From NCBI RefSeq assembly GCF_000278255.1, contig NZ_JH725082.1, positions 209,904 to 273,903 of the forward strand: a stretch of 64,000 nt of DNA. Reading direction: 5' to 3'. The notes beneath the pieces were generated by a model. That model saw only the letters and a list, made by a program, of their open reading frames with translations, was not told where the DNA came from and did not search any database. Made by a program: the position numbers and the translations under genes. Positions within the stretch are counted from its first letter, which is position 1. Each line of letters opens with the position of its first letter. This document shows positions 62,114 through 64,000 of this stretch, in pieces. Source of the DNA: Bartonella melophagi K-2C. Lineage in GTDB: Bacteria > Pseudomonadota > Alphaproteobacteria > Rhizobiales > Rhizobiaceae.

Positions 62114-63623
62114 CTATAATCTTAGGTGATCTTTTTTATCCTCTATATAAGCAGCAAAAACATCGATTTCTTGTTTATTCAATAAAAGTCCCAGTTTTGA
62201 ACGACACCATAGTACATCTTCACACATCTTAGCCCATTCCTTTTCCATTAACCATTTAACTTCTACTTCATAAAGTCCATGCCCAAAATCCTTTCCTCTA
62301 CCTGCTTTACCATTGGCAAATATTATAAGCGCTTCTGTACCATAGGAGCGAGCAAGCCTGTGCCACATAAATGCATCTAAATCTGGAAGCAAAAGAGCAA
62401 TCTTTTTTTCAATCATATCCAATTGATTACACGAAAAATCACCACCAGGCAGTACTGAATTTATTGTCCACGCCATTCCCTTAGAACCAAGCGCCTTTTC
62501 AACAAACTTTATTACATCTTCAGCTAATTTACGATAAGTTGTAATCTTGCCACCATAAAGATTAAGAATTCGTGGAGCACTTCCTACGCCCATTTCTTTC
62601 AAAACATAATTACGTGTAGTTTCTTGTGCTTTTGTAGCACCATTATCATAAAGCGGGCGAACGCCAGAATAGCTCCATACAATGTTTTCACGTAATATTG
62701 GTTGAGCAAAATATTCATTTACTGCTGCACAAATATAGTCAATTTCTGCATTACTAATACGAATATCAGTAAGATCACCTTGATAGTCACAATCTGTTGT
62801 TCCAATCAATGTAAATTCTTCTTGATACGGAATAGAAAAAATAATACGGCCATCATTATTTTGAAAAATATAAGCACGATCATGAGTATAAAGGCTTGGA
62901 ACTACGATATGAGACCCTTTAACAAGCCGCACTGGTGAATGTTCTTTATAATCTAAAACATTGCTTAAAACATGATTGACCCAAGGTCCTGCCATATTTG
63001 CAATATAGGAGGCGCAAATACAATATTCTTGATTATTTAACTTATCATGAAGCGTTATAAGCCATTTTTGTTCTTCCATTTTCAAAGATAAAACTTCTGT
63101 AAGTACTTTTATGTCATCCCCTCTTTTTTTGCATCGCGTGCATCGGCAATAATTAAACGAGCATCATCTACTACTGCATTGGAATACTCAAAACCTTTAT
63201 TATAAATTTTCTGAAATGGAATGCTAAATTCTTTTGAAAAATCAACCTTTTTGCTACACCATAGTTTTTGATTCTACCGCCGAGATAGTCATAAAGGAAA
63301 AACCCAAAACGTAACATCTAAGCAGCTCGCATTTTTTGATGATAGGGAAGAATAAAACGCAAAGGATGCACAATATGTGGAGCCATATGCCAAATAATTT
63401 CTCGTTCCTTCAACGCTTCACGAACAAGTTTAAATTCATAGTGTTTAAGATAACGAAGACCACCATGAACAAGCTTTGTTGATGCACTTGACGTACCCGA
63501 TGCAAGATCGTTCATTTCAGCTAATCCAACACTAAACCCACGACCTGCTGCATCTCTTACCACTCCACATCCGTTTATTCCACCCCCAATAATAAACAAA
63601 TCATAATGCGTTGTGGCTTTCAT
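62114..63623 (-). pseudogene. glpD: Aerobic glycerol-3-phosphate dehydrogenase, degraded
   Basis: GlpD oxidises glycerol 3-phosphate at the inner membrane. The N terminus starts at ATG 63623 with the FAD-binding DLFIIGGGINGCGVVRDAAG and continues to YHQKMRAA, then a TAG at 63318-63320 replaces the tryptophan expected before MLRFGFFLYDYLGG. A frameshift follows in an A5 run (63248-63252), leading to KVDFSKEFSIPFQK, YSNAVVDDARLIIADARDAK and KEG. A second frameshift in a G4 run (63118-63121) leads to DDIKVLTEVLS. The rest (62114-63110) is open, with RPLYDNGATKAQETTRNY and LNLYGGKITTYRKLAEDVI. Three lesions make a full product unlikely. No glpK or glp transporter is adjacent in the window. Confidence 0.93.
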
Positions 63624-64000
63624 AATTTCACTTTCATATTAAATTTATTTTTATTCACCGTGTTCAATATAAAAGATAATTAAAATCAATATGAATTATT
63701 CTCACTCCAATATGAGCATACTGTTTACATTAGTATAAACAGTATCGATACCAGATAAATTTAAATGGTATTAAATAAAAAAAGAAACTATTACCGTCAA
63801 ACTATTGTAAAAACTAAAAAATATAGCTTCAAAAGAATAGATATATTAGAGCAAAAAACTAAACTATCTAATAAACATTTTAGTGGTCAATATTTAAGGC
63901 ATTACAGAAATATTTATGCTCCTTCAAACATTTTGTAAAATCTGCATTGTTTTTGCAACACTTTGAGATAACTACAATAGAAAAACATTATATAACACAC
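63624..64000. other. Gene-free region upstream of the glpD remnant
   Basis: About 380 bases to the window end. It contains the dyad at 63718-63745 described separately. No gene recognised. Confidence 0.4.
63718..63745. promoter_or_regulatory. Perfect 10-bp inverted repeat upstream of glpD
   Basis: ATACTGTTTA and TAAACAGTAT flank an 8-base spacer, about 95 bases upstream of the glpD start. The size and position suggest a repressor operator, possibly for a DeoR/GlpR-type regulator, but the sequence is not one I recognise. Confidence 0.5.

Noticed and set aside
1-64000. CRISPR array, prophage, insertion sequence or toxin-antitoxin module
   Set aside because: No regularly spaced repeats, transposase, integrase, phage structural or toxin-like proteins found anywhere in the window.

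Overview
The window is a stretch of alphaproteobacterial chromosome, almost certainly from a Bartonella species. The evidence is low-GC DNA carrying Rhizobiales-type gene orders: nuoABCDEFG; rlpA-tmk-holB-metG-tatD; pyrB-pyrC-plsY-dprA-topA-rnr-rpmG; and gatC-gatA. There is also an outer-membrane protein of the Bartonella hemin-binding (Hbp/Pap31) type, and gene decay typical of a host-restricted lineage. I cannot assign a species.

Layout. Positions 1-6849 hold the minus-strand nuo operon for respiratory complex I; nuoG runs off the left edge. tRNA-Asp and tRNA-Val follow, then a hemin-binding-type porin with an unusual hydrophilic insert (7702-8772). Positions 9458-10680 hold two adjacent wrecked genes, lemA and a TPM-domain (YgcG-like) gene. 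Next come lipB, parE, recJ (minus), rplM-rpsI and divK. A minus-strand housekeeping operon follows (rlpA, tmk, holB, metG, tatD, an MBL-fold hydrolase), then tRNA-Lys, lexA, rimO, ttcA, rpsD, murI, an SpoU/TrmJ-type methyltransferase, sfsA, map, radC and a DUF3126 gene.

Positions 35266-37244 hold an alpha/beta hydrolase, a DUF192 protein and a double cold-shock protein. Positions 37548-42440 hold a complete branched-chain amino acid ABC importer (livK-livH-livM-livG-livF). After it come gatC-gatA (minus), ruvX, an AidB-like acyl-CoA dehydrogenase relative, the pyrB-to-rpmG block, a thermonuclease, a uracil-DNA-glycosylase-family protein, an isolated cobT, a tRNA-dihydrouridine synthase and a glpD pseudogene at the right edge.

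How the parts fit. Most genes serve core functions: respiration, translation, replication/repair, pyrimidine and lipid synthesis, and amino acid import. The accessory signal is mostly reduction: lemA-TPM and glpD are broken, pyrC lacks its metal-binding histidines, the AidB relative has lost family motifs, and cobT stands alone. Long AT-rich intergenic stretches hold no recognisable gene. I found no CRISPR array, prophage, insertion sequence, toxin-antitoxin pair or secretion system, and no convincing undescribed multi-gene system. The items most worth a second look are the degraded lemA-TPM pair, the glpD lesions, the inactive-looking PyrC, the Hbp insert and the altered AidB relative.
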